NCBI RefSeq assembly: GCF_902459465.1
Contig: NC_047077.1
Location: 1-64,000 of the forward strand
DNA from: Asterias rubens
Lineage: Eukaryota > Echinodermata > Asteroidea > Forcipulatida > Asteriidae
Length of the DNA stretch: 64,000 nt
Reading direction: 5' to 3'
The notes beneath the pieces were generated by a model. The model had not been told where the DNA came from and made no database searches. It saw only the letters and a program-made list of their open reading frames with translations. The position numbers and the translations under genes were made by a program. Positions 1 to 10,917 of this stretch are shown here, one piece after another; the first letter of the stretch is position 1, and each line of letters starts with the position of its first letter.

Positions 1-540
1 ACTCTTCCAACAACCAATGATGTACCATCCCTTTATGATATGTTTCTTGAATACTAGAGGATTGAAATGAATGTACTCTTCCAATAACTAATGATGAACC
101 ATCCATTTAAGATATGTTTCTTGAACACTAGAGGATCGGAATAAATGTTCTCTTCCAATAACCAATAGTGTACCATTCCTTTCCGATATGTTTCTTGAAC
201 ACTAGAGGATTGGAATGAATGTACTCTTCCACTAACCAATGATGTACCATCCCTTTATGGTATGTTTCTTGAAAACTAGAGGATTGGAATGAATGTACTC
301 TTCCAATAACCAATGATGTACCATCCCTTTATGATATGTTTCTTGAAAACTAGAGGATTGGAATGAATGTACTCTTCCAATAATCAATGATGTACCATCC
401 CTTTATGATATGTTTCTTGAATACTAGAGGATTGGAATGAATGTACTCTTCCACTAACCAATAGTGTACCATCCCTTTTCGATATGGATTAGAAAACTAG
501 AGGATTGATATGAATGTGCTCTTTCAGAAACCATTGATTT
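1..540 (-). repeat. 74-bp minisatellite array, left edge (about 7 units)
   Basis: Head-to-tail copies of a 74-bp unit, recognisable by ACTCTTCCAATAACCAATG and by TTTCTTGAACACTAGAGG. The period is 74, not a multiple of three, so the overlapping 61-residue reading frames on this strand are offset by exactly 74 and are repeat artefacts. The array is cut by the window edge on the left and decays into unique sequence near 500-540. Arrays in the opposite orientation lie at 3330-3665 and 4250-5492; one in the same orientation lies at 63083-64000. Confidence 0.95.
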
Positions 541-1320
541 ACTTTACCTTTGATCTTTTTATTTTTGTACTATTTTTAAAGAGCAAATGACTGGAGACAA
601 TACTTGAAGTAGAGAGAGATCTGACAATCAAAAGAGTTGGTTCATGTTTTATGGTTTATTTAAAATCAATCAAACAACCATTTGCATTCGAGTTTCAATT
701 TAATAAACATTAAAGGTACACACAAATTTAAACAAAATCTAAGAAAAAAGATGGAAATCAATTTAAATCAATTGTTGGCATAAAAATAAACAACCTTCAG
801 CAAATCAGCAAACAGATTTCCTCTTGTCTTTATAAACCCCCTATTTGTTAGCGATATTGCATCTACATATACATGTAAAGATGCTCCATGAACAACACAA
901 TCACTCTAGGTTGGAGCAAGTTCAGGTGCTAAAACTTTAGTAAAGTTGTAGTTTAAATCTAATGTGTAATTGGCTCATCTGTCCATTTTTATAAATTTCT
1001 CAACATACCTTTCATACTGATTGGCAAAAAAGAACAAATCTGTTCCCAAAAACATGGAGCACTAAAGGAGACAACTCTCAAATTGAGTTTTGAAAGTTGA
1101 CAAAACTTGTTCTGCTCTGTCACATCACCTAACAACACCGTTCTGAAACAGTGATATGGGAGTATGACTAGAGCCTGGGGCTTGGTTGATCCAGTTGGAT
1201 ACATGGAGGTAGTCCAACCACTTAGCATTCAAGTGACATATCAACTATTGCTCAGTCTGTAAGGATCTACCCATTAGTATCGTTCCCTGTCCACTTTCCA
1301 TTGACAATAATTAACAATTT
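541..1320. other. AT-rich stretch, no gene recognised
   Basis: I see no long reading frame, splice-bounded exon or recognisable repeat terminus. A 79-codon frame on the minus strand ends without any recognisable motif and is treated as chance. Confidence 0.6.
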
Positions 1321-1413
1321 CTCCCCCGCCTTCCGTCCCCCCGCTCAATGTTGACTGTAACGAAGAAGACCGCCAATTGGAACCAACATTGAAAGGGGGC
1401 AGGCAGGGGGGCG
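1321..1413. repeat. GC-rich imperfect inverted repeat
   Basis: A C-rich arm of about 33 bases (1321-1353, ending CTCAATGTTG) is mirrored by a G-rich arm (1383-1413, starting CAACATTGAA). The arms are imperfect. It is probably a short non-autonomous DNA-element remnant. Confidence 0.5.
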
Positions 1414-1504
1414 CAATGAGATATGGCCTGGATCTAGTCACCCACCTGAACTTGCTCTTGCTGCATCCTGACTAATTTTAAGGACAAATGATATTGGTGT
1501 TGTG

Positions 1505-1891
1505 TTAAAGGCAGTGGACGCTTTTGGTAATTACTCAAAATACTTATTAGCTTAAAACCTTACATTGTAACGAGTAATGGGGACCTGTTGATAGTATAAA
1601 ACATTGTGTTAAACGGCTCCCTCTGAAGTAGCGTAGTTTTTCGAGAAAGAAGTGATTTTCCACGAATTTGATTTTGAAACCTCAGATTTAGAATTTGAGG
1701 TCTCGAAATCAAACATCTGAAAGCACACAACTTTGTGTGACAAGGGTGTTTCTTTTTTCATTATTATCTCGCAACTTTGATGATCGATTGAGCTAAAATT
1801 TTCACAGGTTTGTTGTTTCATGCATATGATGAGATACTCTTAGTGAGAAGACTGGTGTTTGACATTTACCAATAGTGTCCTCTGTCTTTAA
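1505..1891 (+). mobile_element. TTAA-flanked short element, family 1 (AGGCAGTGG termini)
   Basis: The element is bounded by TTAA on both sides. Its left terminus is close to AGGCAGTGGACACTATTGG, and the right end carries the inverted version. The body has the family hallmarks: GAAACGGCTCCCTCTGAAG and CGAGAAAGAAGT, then an internal mirrored GACCTCA/TGAGGTCTCG pair, then TTTTCACAGGTTTGTT. A TTAA target with short inverted ends fits piggyBac or Kolobok type non-autonomous elements. No coding capacity. Confidence 0.8.
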
Positions 1892-1914
1892 TATTATTTG
1901 CAAAATTTAGTTAC

Positions 1915-1999
1915 TGGCCTGACGTTTCGACCCTAGCAGAGTCTTGTTGTCTTTAGCCTTTGAGAAAGACTCTGCACGAGTCGAAACGTCAAGCCATTA
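1915..1999. repeat. Hairpin element (GACGTTTCGAC arms)
   Basis: The arms CTGACGTTTCGACCCTAGCA and, on the other side, the near inverse ending TCGAAACGTCAAG flank a second nested pair AGAGTCTT/AAGACTCT. This is a stem-loop DNA element of unknown family. Confidence 0.55.
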
Positions 2000-2289
2000 A
2001 CTATTTTTGCTATTTTTGCAGTAATACCATGTAGGTATTTTTTGTTTGGTAAGCAGTTTGCAACAGATTATTCAAATATTAAGTGATATATAATGTCGAT
2101 CCATTGAATCAACAAATTTCATAGAAACTATATTTCCTTCACTGGGCTGAAAAACATTGAAATAGTATTAAAAACACATTACATTTGTTCACTCAAAAGT
2201 TTGCGCAGGTCCTGTAACATGCAGTTAACACTAATGTAGGAATTCTACATAAACTTTTCATGTATTAGTATGGAAATATTGAATACTAT

Positions 2290-2415
2290 GAGGGGCACTG
2301 TTAAAATTATAGGCCCAAGGTGATGTCAATACCATGACTATGCCTCAAGTGAAGCTTAGGGAATAGCCATGGTTTTGACATCACCGAGGGACTATAATTT
2401 TAACAGTGCCCCGAT
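2290..2415. repeat. Palindromic short element, CCGAGG family
   Basis: The termini GGGGCACTGTTAAAATTATA and, inverted, TATAATTTTAACAGTGCCCC enclose a mirrored core with the two halves of a TGACATCA arm. Related palindromes with the same overall design lie at 5637-5735 and 62322-62442. Confidence 0.65.
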
Positions 2416-2804
2416 TATGCAGTCAATATTTCTTTTATATACCGAACACAGATTCTTCTAAACAACACTGACTACAATGAAAGGTTGTCTGCGTCACGGA
2501 ACACTAGTCATACATGTACAACCTATCATACAGAACACACGAGCGACCTCTTTGCAACCGTTATTTTCAGGGCAGGCATAGTCACCGGGGCGTAGTCAAC
2601 TATGAAGTCATCTTGATAGAAAAAGGAGGCACAGCTATTTCCATGACTCTGTTATTAACCAATCAGATTACAGGATTCTATATATGAGGTATATATTGTA
2701 CACTATGTTTTTATCATGAAATCATCTTGCAATCAAAAAAATGGACAGAGATTAATGGGTTCCTCAAATGCTTCGCCTTAAATTTGAAAATTTTTCAAAG
2801 AAAA

Positions 2805-3320
2805 TATTCCTCGGAACGACTGATACTGGTATGAACTTTAGAATCAGTGAGCTTTCAGATGAAAATATTTCTCTAGAGGATTGGTACTGGTATGAACTTT
2901 AGAATCAGTGAGCTTTCAGATGGAAATATTTCTCTGGAGGATTGGTACTGGTATGAACTTAAGAATCAGTGAGCTTTCAGATGGAATTATTTCTCTTGAG
3001 GATTGGTACTGGTATGAACTTAAGAATCAGTAGAGCTGGTATAAACTTTAGAATCAATGAGCTCAGAGACGACATATTTCTCCTGAGGATTGGTACTGGT
3101 ATGAACTTTGGAATCAGTGAGCTTTCAAATGGAAATATTTCTCTGGAGGATTGGTACTGGTATGAACTTTAGAATCAGTGAGCTTTCAGATGGAAATATT
3201 TCTCTGGTGGATTGGTACTGGTATGAACTTTAGAATCAGTGAGCTTTCAGATGGAAATATTTCTCTGGTGGATTGGTACTGGTATGAACTTTAGAATCAG
3301 TGAGCTTTCAGATGGAAACA
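2805..3320 (+). repeat. 61-bp minisatellite array (about 8 units)
   Basis: The unit of 61 bp contains TTGGTACTGGTATGAACTTT and GAATCAGTGAGCTTTCAGAT. Unit starts are spaced at 61 (for example 2881, 2942, 3003, then 3152, 3213, 3274), with one shortened unit near 3038. The array runs directly into a degenerate 74-bp minisatellite unit at about 3330. Confidence 0.9.
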
Positions 3321-3329
3321 CAACACCAA

Positions 3330-3665
3330 GTGATGATTAATAATTGGTTATTAGAAGATAAATTGCATTCTAATCTTCCAGTTTTCAAAAAAGAAATCAT
3401 AAAGGGGTTGTATATCTCAATGGTTATTGGAAGAGTACATTCATTCCAATCCTCTAGTTTTCGAGAAACATATCATAAAGGGATGGTACATCATTGGTTA
3501 TTGGAAGAGTACATCATTCCAATCCTCTAGTTTTCAAGAAACATATCATAAAGGGATGGTACATCATTGGTTATTGGAAGAGTACATTCATTCCAATCAT
3601 CTATCATTTAAGAACCATATCATAAAGGGATGGTACATCATTGGTTATTAGAAGAGTACATTCAT
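3330..3665 (+). repeat. 74-bp minisatellite, plus orientation, short array
   Basis: Four to five units of the 74-bp repeat, opposite in orientation to the array at 1-540. The first unit is diverged and one later unit is two bases short near 3512, so the frames shift between units. Confidence 0.9.
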
Positions 3666-4249
3666 TTCACTCCTATGGTGGTATTTTTGTTTTTTTGTTG
3701 TGCGTGCGTTACCCATCTCAGCAGAGTGTAAAAAACTACGTTTGCGTTCGTGTGGTCTCGCCCCAAAGTTTTTTAACCAGCGAGAGCGCAGAAAAGTTTT
3801 TGTAATTGAGTCATGCTATAAGGTGATTAAGCTGCGGTTGCTTTGTGTTTTTGTTTACTATTTACTTTGACTACCTAATAAGTTGAACTGAAGTTTAAGA
3901 TTGCTTGAATCAATAAGAAATTTAAAGTATGTTCTTGGGTTGAACTCTTCCGTGATGGGTTAATCATAGTTGTATCACCAAGCATTGTGTTTGCAATTAG
4001 GGTGTTATAAACAAAACTGTATGTGAAAGAATTCACAAGTCGAACCGACATAGTTAAACATAATTTTTGCTAAGTTAATAATTTAAAATAAATGTAATTT
4101 TCTTGTATTCAAAAGTCGCTTTCTTGTCAGCCGTTTTGATTATTTCTTGTCTGTAGTTTCAGTAGTGTTCGTTTTTGAACGGGGGTCACCATTAGCAAAA
4201 GTTCAAGAGAGAATTCATGATAAGTGTTTGCTAAAATCGAATGATGGTG
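3666..4249 (+). other. Unique 0.58-kb block between two 74-bp arrays; possible solo LTR
   Basis: No gene is recognised. There is a polyadenylation-like AATAAA near 4088. A pyrimidine-rich CTGTAGTTTCAG near 4148 could be a splice acceptor. The AT-rich block ending at GGGGGTCACCATT is loosely reminiscent of a retrotransposon LTR and leader, but I found no matching second LTR in the window, so this is only a suggestion. Confidence 0.25.
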
Positions 4250-5492
4250 ACAGTGTTCAAGGAACATATCATAAAGGGATGGTACATCATTGGTTATTGG
4301 AAGAGTACATTCATTCCAATCCTCTAGTGTTCAAGAAACATATCATAAAGGGATGGTACATCATTGGTTGTTGGAAGAGTACATTCATTCCAATCCTCTA
4401 GTGTTCAAGAAACATATCATAAAGGGATGGTTCATCATTAGTTATTGGAAGAGTACATTCATTCCAATCCTCTAGTTTTCAAGAAACATATCATAAAGGG
4501 ATGGTACATCATTGGTTATTGGAAGAGTACATTCATTCCAATCCTCTAGTGTTCAAGAAACATATCATAAAGGGATGGTACATCATTGGTTATTGGAAGA
4601 GTACATCATTCCAATCCTCTAGTTTTCAAGAAACATATCATAAAGGGATGGTACATCATTGGTTATTGGAAGAGTACATTCATTCCAATCATCTATCATT
4701 TAAGAACCATATCATAAAGGGATGGTACATCATTGGTTATTGGAAGAGTACATTCATTCCAATCCTCTAGTGTTCAAGAAACATATCATAAAGGGATGGT
4801 ACATCATTGGTTGTTGGAAGAGTACATTCATTCCAATCCTCTAGTGTTCAAGAAACATATCATAAAGGGATGGTTCATCATTAGTTATTGGAAGAGTACA
4901 TCATTCCAATCCTCTAGTTTTCAAGAAACATATCTTAAAGGGGTTGTATATCATTGGTTGTTGGAAGAGTACATTCATTCCAATCCTCTAGTTCTCAAGA
5001 AACATATCTTAAAGGGGTTGTACATCATTAGTTATTGGAAGAGTACATTCATTCCAATCCTCTAGTTTTCAAGAAACATATCTTAAAGGGGTTGTATATC
5101 ATTGGTTGTTGGAAGAGTACATTCATTCCAATCCTCTAGTATTCAAGAAACATATCTTAAAGGGGTTGTATATCATTAGTTATTGGAAGAGTACATTCAT
5201 TACAATCCTCTAGTTTTCAAGAAACATATCACAAAGGGATGGTACATCATTGGTTGTTGGAAGAGTACATTCATTCCAATCCTCTAGTATTCAAGAAACA
5301 TACCATAAAGGGATGGTACATCATTGGTTGTTGGAAGAGTACATTCATTCCAATCCTCTAGTGTTCAAGAAACATACCATAAAGGGATGGTACATCATTG
5401 GTTATTGGAAGAGTACATTCATTCCAATCCTCTAGTATTCAAGAAACATATCATAAAGGGATGGTACATCATTGGTTATTGGAAGAGTACTT
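4250..5492 (+). repeat. 74-bp minisatellite, main plus-orientation array (about 17 units)
   Basis: Long head-to-tail array of the unit containing GGAAGAGTACATTCATTCC and AAGGGATGGTACATCATTGG. Local variants are clustered (for example several adjacent units around 4930-5190 have AAAGGGGTTGTA), which suggests turnover by slippage or unequal exchange. Stretches of up to 110 codons are open only because the unit is nearly stop-free in two of its three phases. Confidence 0.95.
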
Positions 5493-5606
5493 GAAACAAT
5501 CACCATTCTCTGCTTATGTGCAAGTGCTGAATCCCAGCGCTAGCTGTTTAAGTGTAGAATGCCTAATAACATAGAGTATGCACGAGCGCAAGCCACATTT
5601 TCCATA
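5484..5606 (+). repeat. Flank of the 74-bp array, inverted duplicate of 62962-63085
   Basis: Immediately after the array comes sequence including TGCTGAATCCCAGCGCTAGC. The same sequence occurs reverse-complemented just before the array at the right end of the window (GCTAGCGCTGGGATTCAGCA near 63027). The similarity continues for about 120 bases and then fades, so the array and flank together form one repeated module present in opposite orientations. Confidence 0.85.
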
Positions 5607-5636
5607 TGATACATTATACAATCGTGGCACGCTGTG

Positions 5637-5735
5637 ACGGGGTCCATGATGTTTTTTACACCCGAGGGGGAAAATGGCAACCAAGGCGAAGCTGAGGGTG
5701 CCATTTTCCCCCTTAGGACCCCAAAACCCATGGAC
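5637..5735. repeat. Palindromic short element, CCGAGG family
   Basis: Mirrored ends GGGTCCATG and CATGGACCC enclose a core of the type CCCGAGGGGG...GGCGAAGCTGAGGG...CCCCCTTAGG. The design matches the palindromes at 2290-2415 and 62322-62442. Confidence 0.6.
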
Positions 5736-5739
5736 CCCA

Positions 5740-6050
5740 AATCACAATTGTTTTGTTATACTTTGGTAACATGATTATTCCTCTTCTCAAAGTTGTGTTG
5801 TCATCTTTAAACATTAATTACCAGGAGTATGCCAAATTTAATAGCAGACAATCAGTGATACAGTTGTTCAAACAAGAAACCATTCTTTACTGTTCCCTCG
5901 AACCCGTGGTCGTTTCGTACTAAGCGCTGGAAAACGACCAACGCTGGGAATGATCAAGGTGATGTACACCGGTTTACATCACTCATGTTACCCGCCGCGC
6001 TGTGCAGCCATGGTACATGTGTATTTGTTGCACAGCACGTGATTGGTTCG
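5740..6050. other. No gene recognised
   Basis: Contains two small palindromic stretches (GGTGATGTACACC near 5958, and GATTGGTTCGCGACCAATC near 6041). No coding or repeat assignment is possible. Confidence 0.5.
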
Positions 6051-6052
6051 CG

Positions 6053-7450
6053 ACCAATCAAACTTCACAGTTTGTTACCAAGGTATAACAACATTGTTTT
6101 GTTGGAGAGTACATACATTCCAATGAGTACCCCAGGCACTTCAGTCCTCAGCTTTGCTTGGTTCCCTGATGACCATACTTAGTGTGGCGGTTTATCTCAT
6201 TCTTCATAATATCAATTTGTACATCAACCTGTGAACATAAGGAAGCATTAATGAAATAAGAACTTACTGGAAATATAAAATATAAATCTTTAAAGGATTC
6301 ACCTTTATAACTTTATGTAGGCTGATCATGTTTTTAAGTTGATTTATTAACAAAGGGTCCTGTTATAATTTGTAATGGCTCTGAAAATTAATGACTATAA
6401 CGACAAAAGTTAAGACATGCCCGTATGTTTCAATTTTAAAACGGTAAGGACACCAAGGCATTGTGTGCTTGGAAAAGGGCACCCTATCACGATATTTTAA
6501 TTTTCAAGGGCACCAAGGCAATGAGTAAGAAGAACATCAGCTTTGGATAATATAATGCATTTTGAGAGACATTTCACTCTGATGTACTGGGGCTATGGAA
6601 AAATATATAATTTTTATCCCAAGAAATTTGAATATAAGTAGCTTCATTACAGTAACGCTTCTCAGATTGTGTTCTCCTATCAGGGATTATTCTTCCTTCA
6701 TGGCAATCGCTCAGGATTTTCAGCAATATCTCAAAAAGGCAACCACCTTTTGTCATGAATTTTTCATGGGTTAGTTTTATTGTGTTGTGTAGGATTGCGA
6801 CATTTCACAGTTCCAAAAACCAAACGTACACTTTGCCTTTTAAAAACAGTTTTGTGAGTGCATATATCTGCAGTGCTTTAAAAACCAAGTACATTGTATG
6901 ACATTGCTGCTGTCATAAGTTGAACACTTATTAGTTTGACAATGTCTCACTAATGTGCCAAAGAGAAAAGAAAAGAGAACGACATCGTTTCTTGCATAAC
7001 GCAAGGCATTGTCGGTAAGAAGGTTGAGGGCGTTATTGTATATAAAAGTTCTAGCAATATTGCTCGATGGCATAGGAAATATGCAAATAGTAAATTGACT
7101 CTACCGGTAAGTAATAATACTTGGTTCTTATAAGTACAGTAAAGTAGACCCAAAGAGAAGTATTTCTTTCCACAGAAATGAACTTGTTTCTCACAAAATG
7201 AGAATTTTTGTGTACTTCTTTCTACAGAAATGAACATATTTCTCACAAACCAAGCATTAACTGTGGATGTATTTACCTCATTCATTCTGTGATGCAGTTG
7301 TGTCTCCTCATCCACCTTCATATACTTCATCATCAGTCCAATAATTCACATCCTTCTTCTTGCTGAAGGTATTATGTTCTGACAGTAACTGTTGGGGTCA
7401 AGAAGTTTGAGACTGAGGTTAGACTAGTATACTACGAGCAAGTTCGAGTG
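6053..7450. repeat. Segmental duplication module, copy I
   Basis: Matches 15689-16985 along its length with scattered substitutions and small indels. Shared landmarks include CAGTTTGTTACCAAGGTATA, the stretch around CGCTCAGGATTTTCAG, and the exon-like segment ending at the donor near 7277. A partial third copy lies at 8370-8697. The open frames of 60-127 codons inside differ between copies and carry no recognisable domain. Confidence 0.85.
7277..7362 (-). other. Exon-like segment C, copy 1 (86 nt)
   Basis: On the minus strand an acceptor-like ACCTTCAG precedes the segment and a donor GAG|GTAAATAC follows it. All three frames of the 86 nt contain a stop. From the internal ATGATG, however, the frame is open into the donor (MMKYMKVDEETQLHHRMNE). 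It could be a non-coding or first-coding exon, or the terminal coding exon of the gene that also contributed segments A and B. Copies of identical length lie at 8522-8607 and 16827-16912. Confidence 0.4.
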
Positions 7451-7769
7451 GGCACATTTAGTTGACCCGTGATTGACTACTGACTAGCATTGTACATGCG
7501 CAATCACTCAAATGACTCACTTTGGAAGTCTAGTCACCTTCAGCCTTTTTGCTATAGTGTCACTGGTTCCCTTCTGCACTTTACACATGTTAGAATTGAA
7601 CATGCTGTTGGGACCAGGTAAGAAACCATGGGCTCGAGGCTGGTTCCAAATGGTCAACCACAGTGGTCAACCAATGGTCTACCAGCCTGGGTTCGAGTCA
7701 ACCTTTAATAAACCACGGTGCAAACTCAAACTTGCTCTAGTGTTATGTTGTTGGTGCAATAATGTCTGA

Positions 7770-8160
7770 CATTAAGAAGAGCAAACCAAGACAGGGCAAA
7801 ACTGTGATTAATGCTTGAACACTGATGAAAACTTGAAAAGCTATGTGGAGAAGAATTACCATCTAAACTCCCACAGTGTTTCAATATGATTCAAACTTGC
7901 TCCTTGTCACTGGGTGAGTTCATTGGCCGAGCAGTTCAGATCTACTCTAGAATGAGGAAGGTGGACTACCATCTCAACTGCCTCAGTATTTCAATATGAT
8001 TCAAACTTGCTCCTTGTCACTGGGTGAGCTCATTGGCCGAGCAGTTAAGATCTACTCTAGAATGAGGAAGGTGGTCTACCATCTTAACTGCCACTGTGTT
8101 TCAATATGATTCAAACTTGCTCCTTGTCACTGGGTGAGGTTATTGGCCATTCAGTTAATA
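7770..8160 (+). repeat. 110-bp tandem repeat, three units
   Basis: Three tandem copies of a 110-bp segment containing TTCAATATGATTCAAACTTG followed by CTCCTTGTCACTGGGTGAG start near 7880, 7990 and 8100. The same motif recurs singly at 13771 and 19085, which makes it a marker for the junctions of later rearrangements. Confidence 0.85.
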
Positions 8161-8369
8161 GAATCTACTCCCAACAATACAATTTTACTGACAATTCATA
8201 AGTCTTCTTTAGTGGTATTGAATCTGTTCTTGCAGATACTTCATGTCTAGAAAGTACAGGATTTTCTTTGGACGAACTAAAACTTTGTCCCTTACATGCT
8301 ATGTTTACAGAACATTTGTCAGCAATACTTTGAGCAGTAAAATGTTTTTTGACAGGGGACTTGTCTGCA

Positions 8370-8697
8370 TTACTATGCAAATAGTAAATTGACTCCACCG
8401 GTTAATAGTAAGACTTGGTTATTATAAGTAGAGTGAAGTAGACCCAAAGAGTTAAAGTATTTCTTTCTACAGAAATGAACTTGTTTCCCACAAACTAAGC
8501 ATTAACTGTGGATGTATTTACCTCATTCATTCTGTGATGCAGTTGTGTTTCCTCATCCACCTTCATATACTTCATCATCAGTCCAATAGTTCACATCCTT
8601 CTTCTCGCTGAAGGTATGATGCTCTGACAGTAACTGTTGGGGTCAAGAAGTTTGAGACTGAGGTTAGACTAATACACTGGGTTTGAGTCAAACCTTT
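8370..8697. repeat. Partial third copy of the duplication module
   Basis: Repeats 7075-7440 and 16670-16985, from the CACCGGTTAATAGTAAGACTTGG side through to the TTAA element start. It includes exon-like segment C. Confidence 0.8.
8522..8607 (-). other. Exon-like segment C, copy 2 (86 nt)
   Basis: Same length and same acceptor-like and donor signals as the copy at 7277-7362. It differs by a few substitutions, including GTGTTT for GTGTCT on the plus strand. Exact length conservation across three copies suggests a real exon before duplication. Confidence 0.4.
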
Positions 8698-8699
8698 AA

Positions 8700-9085
8700 T
8701 TAAAGGCAGTGGACACTATTGGTAATTACTCAAAATAATTATTGGCATAAAACCTTTCTCGGTGACGAGTAATGGGGAGAGGTTGATGATATAAAACATT
8801 GTGAGAAACGGCTCCCTCTGAAGTGCCATAGTTTTCGAGAAAGAAGTAATTTTCCACGAATTTGATTTCAAGACCTAAGATTTAGAACTTGAGGTCTCGA
8901 AATCGACCATCTAAACGCACACAACTGCGTGTGACAAGGGTTATTTTTCTTTCATTATTATCTCGCAACTCCGATGATCGGTTGAGCTGAAATTTTCACA
9001 GGTTTGTTATTTTATGTAGATGTTGAGATACACCAACTGTGGAGGCTAGTCTTTGACAATTACCAATAGTGTCCACTGCCTTTAA
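8700..9085 (+). mobile_element. TTAA element family 1
   Basis: TTAA flanks, terminus AGGCAGTGGACACTATTGG and its inverted partner at the right end. The matching copy at 17007-17392 lies in the same position of the duplicated module, so insertion preceded the duplication. Confidence 0.9.
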
Positions 9086-9299
9086 CCATGGTGCACACTG
9101 GAACCTGCTCTAGTACGATGTTGTTGGTGCAATAAGGGTTGACATTCAGAAGAGCAAACCAAGACAGGGCAAAACTGCGATAAATGCTTGAACACTGACG
9201 AACAAACGAGGTCCACACAATGTACGTACTTGAACAACTATGTGGAAGATGAACTAACATCTCAACACATGGGACCAACGGCTCTAGGTCCCAGCCTAA

Positions 9300-9430
9300 G
9301 GACTGCAATGGTTAAGTGTCTTGATTAAGGACACAAGTGTCACGGCTGGGGATTTGAACTCACACTCTGGTGATCAGAAACACCTGAGTTTGAATTTAAT
9401 GCTCTTAACCGCTCGGCTACGACATTTCCA
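9300..9430 (-). mobile_element. tRNA-derived SINE head
   Basis: Read on the minus strand, an A-box-like TAGCCGAGCGG (9409-9419) and a B-box-like AGTTCAAATCC (9350-9360) are spaced as in a long-variable-arm tRNA. They are followed by the SINE motif GACACTTGTGTCCTTAATCA. It is a SINE fragment with an internal RNA polymerase III promoter, not a functional tRNA. The same copy recurs at 17625-17745. Confidence 0.75.
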
Positions 9431-9719
9431 CACTGGGTGAGCTCATCTTGGTGGGCTCATTGGCCTAGCCGTTAAGATCTACTCCCAACAATACAATTTT
9501 ACTGACAATGCACAAGTCTTCTTAAGTGGCATTGAACCTGTACATGCGGATATTTTGTGTCCAGGAAGCACAGGATTTTGCTTGAAGGAACTTAAACTTT
9601 GTCCATTTTACATGTTACGTTTAACAAATATTTATCAGCAATACTCTCAGCAGCAGAATGTTGACAGTGTATTTGTCTGCATTTCTATTCCTCGACTCTT
9701 AGACACACCAACGCAGGTT

Positions 9720-10180
9720 CTCAAGGTCAAGTGGTTAAGAGCACCACATTCAAGTTCGAGTGGTTAAGCCATCGAAGTGCGGGTTTGAATCCTGGTCTTG
9801 ACAGTTGTGTCCTGGAGCAAGATATCTCACTTTAATTGCTTCTCTGCAACCTGGAGTATAAATGGGTACCTGCGAGGGTAGTGGTGGATATTGTGTATGA
9901 AAAGGCCTTTCCAATGCTACAACTGCCCCGGTTTATACTCCCCAGGAAGCTGAAAAACTAAAGGAGTGGTATCTGCCCAATGACCTAGGGTTGATTTCAC
10001 AAAGAGTTAGGACTAGTCCTAAGACATATTAAAAACGTATAGCTATTCTTCGTCCTAACTCGTTATAAGACTAAGACTAGTCCTAACTCTTTGTGAAATC
10101 CTCCCCAGGGCACTTATGTAAAGTGCATTGAGACTGTTATTGTGAAATAATTTGCGATATAAGAACTATTATTATGGTTC
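9720..10180 (+). mobile_element. tRNA-derived SINE interrupted by a short DNA element
   Basis: The tRNA-like head has AAGTGGTTAAGAGC and the B-box-like GGGTTTGAATCC. The body includes TATAAATGGGTACCTG and CCCAATGACC, and the tail is GCGATATAAGAACTATTATT. A foldback element at 9989-10107 splits the body. The paralogous SINE at 14440-14735 lacks it and shows the joined sequence. Confidence 0.8.
9989..10107. mobile_element. Foldback element inside the SINE
   Basis: Inverted ends GGGTTGATTTCACAAAGAG and CTCTTTGTGAAATCCTCCCC enclose nested TTAGGACTAGTCCTAA arms. The target duplication is unclear: TA precedes the left end and the right side resumes with AGGGCAC. A second copy sits at the equivalent place in the duplicated SINE at 18303-18437. 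Confidence 0.75.
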
Positions 10181-10194
10181 CTCTCATCTCCTAC

Positions 10195-10302
10195 CTGATT
10201 TCTTTGGTCTAGTTCATGCTCCAGCAATGACATCATCTCCTTCAACTTTAGACTCCCACACTCCTCATCCTCAAGACACTGAACTAGACTTGAGTTCTCC
10301 TT
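10195..10302 (-). pseudogene. Exon-like segment B, copy 1 (108 nt, 36 codons)
   Basis: On the minus strand the acceptor TTCTTTACAG leads into an open 36-codon segment starting KENSSLVQCLEDEEC and ending HELDQRNQ. The donor CAG|GTAGGAGATG follows. Both boundaries are phase 0. The peptide is rich in Glu, Leu and Lys and looks coiled-coil-forming. I do not recognise the protein. Four copies of this exon occur (also 14753-14860, 18532-18625 and 19242-19351), two of them frame-broken. It is therefore probably a duplicated fragment of a host gene transcribed right to left, with no complete gene in the window. Confidence 0.6.
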
Positions 10303-10384
10303 CTGTAAAGAACAAAGATGAGAAAGAGTAAGATGAGGTGAAAGTGAAATCCAGTAGAATTCCAACCAATGATGATCCTTACAC

Positions 10385-10448
10385 CATGTTTAGAATCTCA
10401 TTCATGAGAACCATCTTCTGTCTGAGGTTCATTTTTCTCCCCACAGCA
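10385..10448 (-). pseudogene. Exon-like segment A, copy 1 (acceptor damaged)
   Basis: Corresponds to the 22-codon exon at 19434-19499 (peptide MNLRQKMVLMNEILNM at its end, donor ATG|GTGTAAGG). Here the bases around the acceptor have been lost, so the usable AG would give 64 rather than 66 nt and a frame shift. Confidence 0.5.
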
Positions 10449-10665
10449 CTCAGTGAGTATACATCGCTTATGAATGAGAGGGGCAAAGTAAATAACGGTT
10501 ATTCATTAGCCTGGCTATCATGGGCAGCGCTGTATCGATGAGCTGCAAATTGGTACTGCAAACCAAGTATCAAATCGTACTTTGAACTGTAGTTGTTTGT
10601 GATCTGCTAGTTTAGTAGAAACTGTTTTATAAACATCAAGGTCGATTCATAATTGTTTTACCTTG

Positions 10666-10917
10666 TTAAAGGCAGTGGACACTATTGGTAATTACTCAAA
10701 ATAATTATTGCCATAAAACCTTACTTGGTAAAAAGTAATGGGGAGAGGTTGATAGTATAAAACATTGTGAGAAACAGCTCCCTCTGAAGTGACATAGTTT
10801 TTGAGAAAGAAGTAATTTTCCACGAATTTTATTTCGAGACCTCAAGTTTAGACCTTGAGGTCTCGAAATCAAGCATCTGAAAGCACACAACTTCGTGTGA
10901 CAAGGGTGTTTTTTTCT
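10666..10917 (+). mobile_element. TTAA element family 1, cut by the retroelement
   Basis: It starts with TTAA and AGGCAGTGGACACTATTGG like its paralogue at 15233-15618. It stops after about 250 bp at the point where the DIRS-like element begins. The missing right third of this copy is not found on the far side of the retroelement. Confidence 0.85.

Noticed and set aside
9350..9419. A tRNA gene on the minus strand
   Set aside because: A- and B-box-like motifs are present, but the stems do not pair well and the sequence continues into a SINE body, so it is a tRNA-derived SINE.
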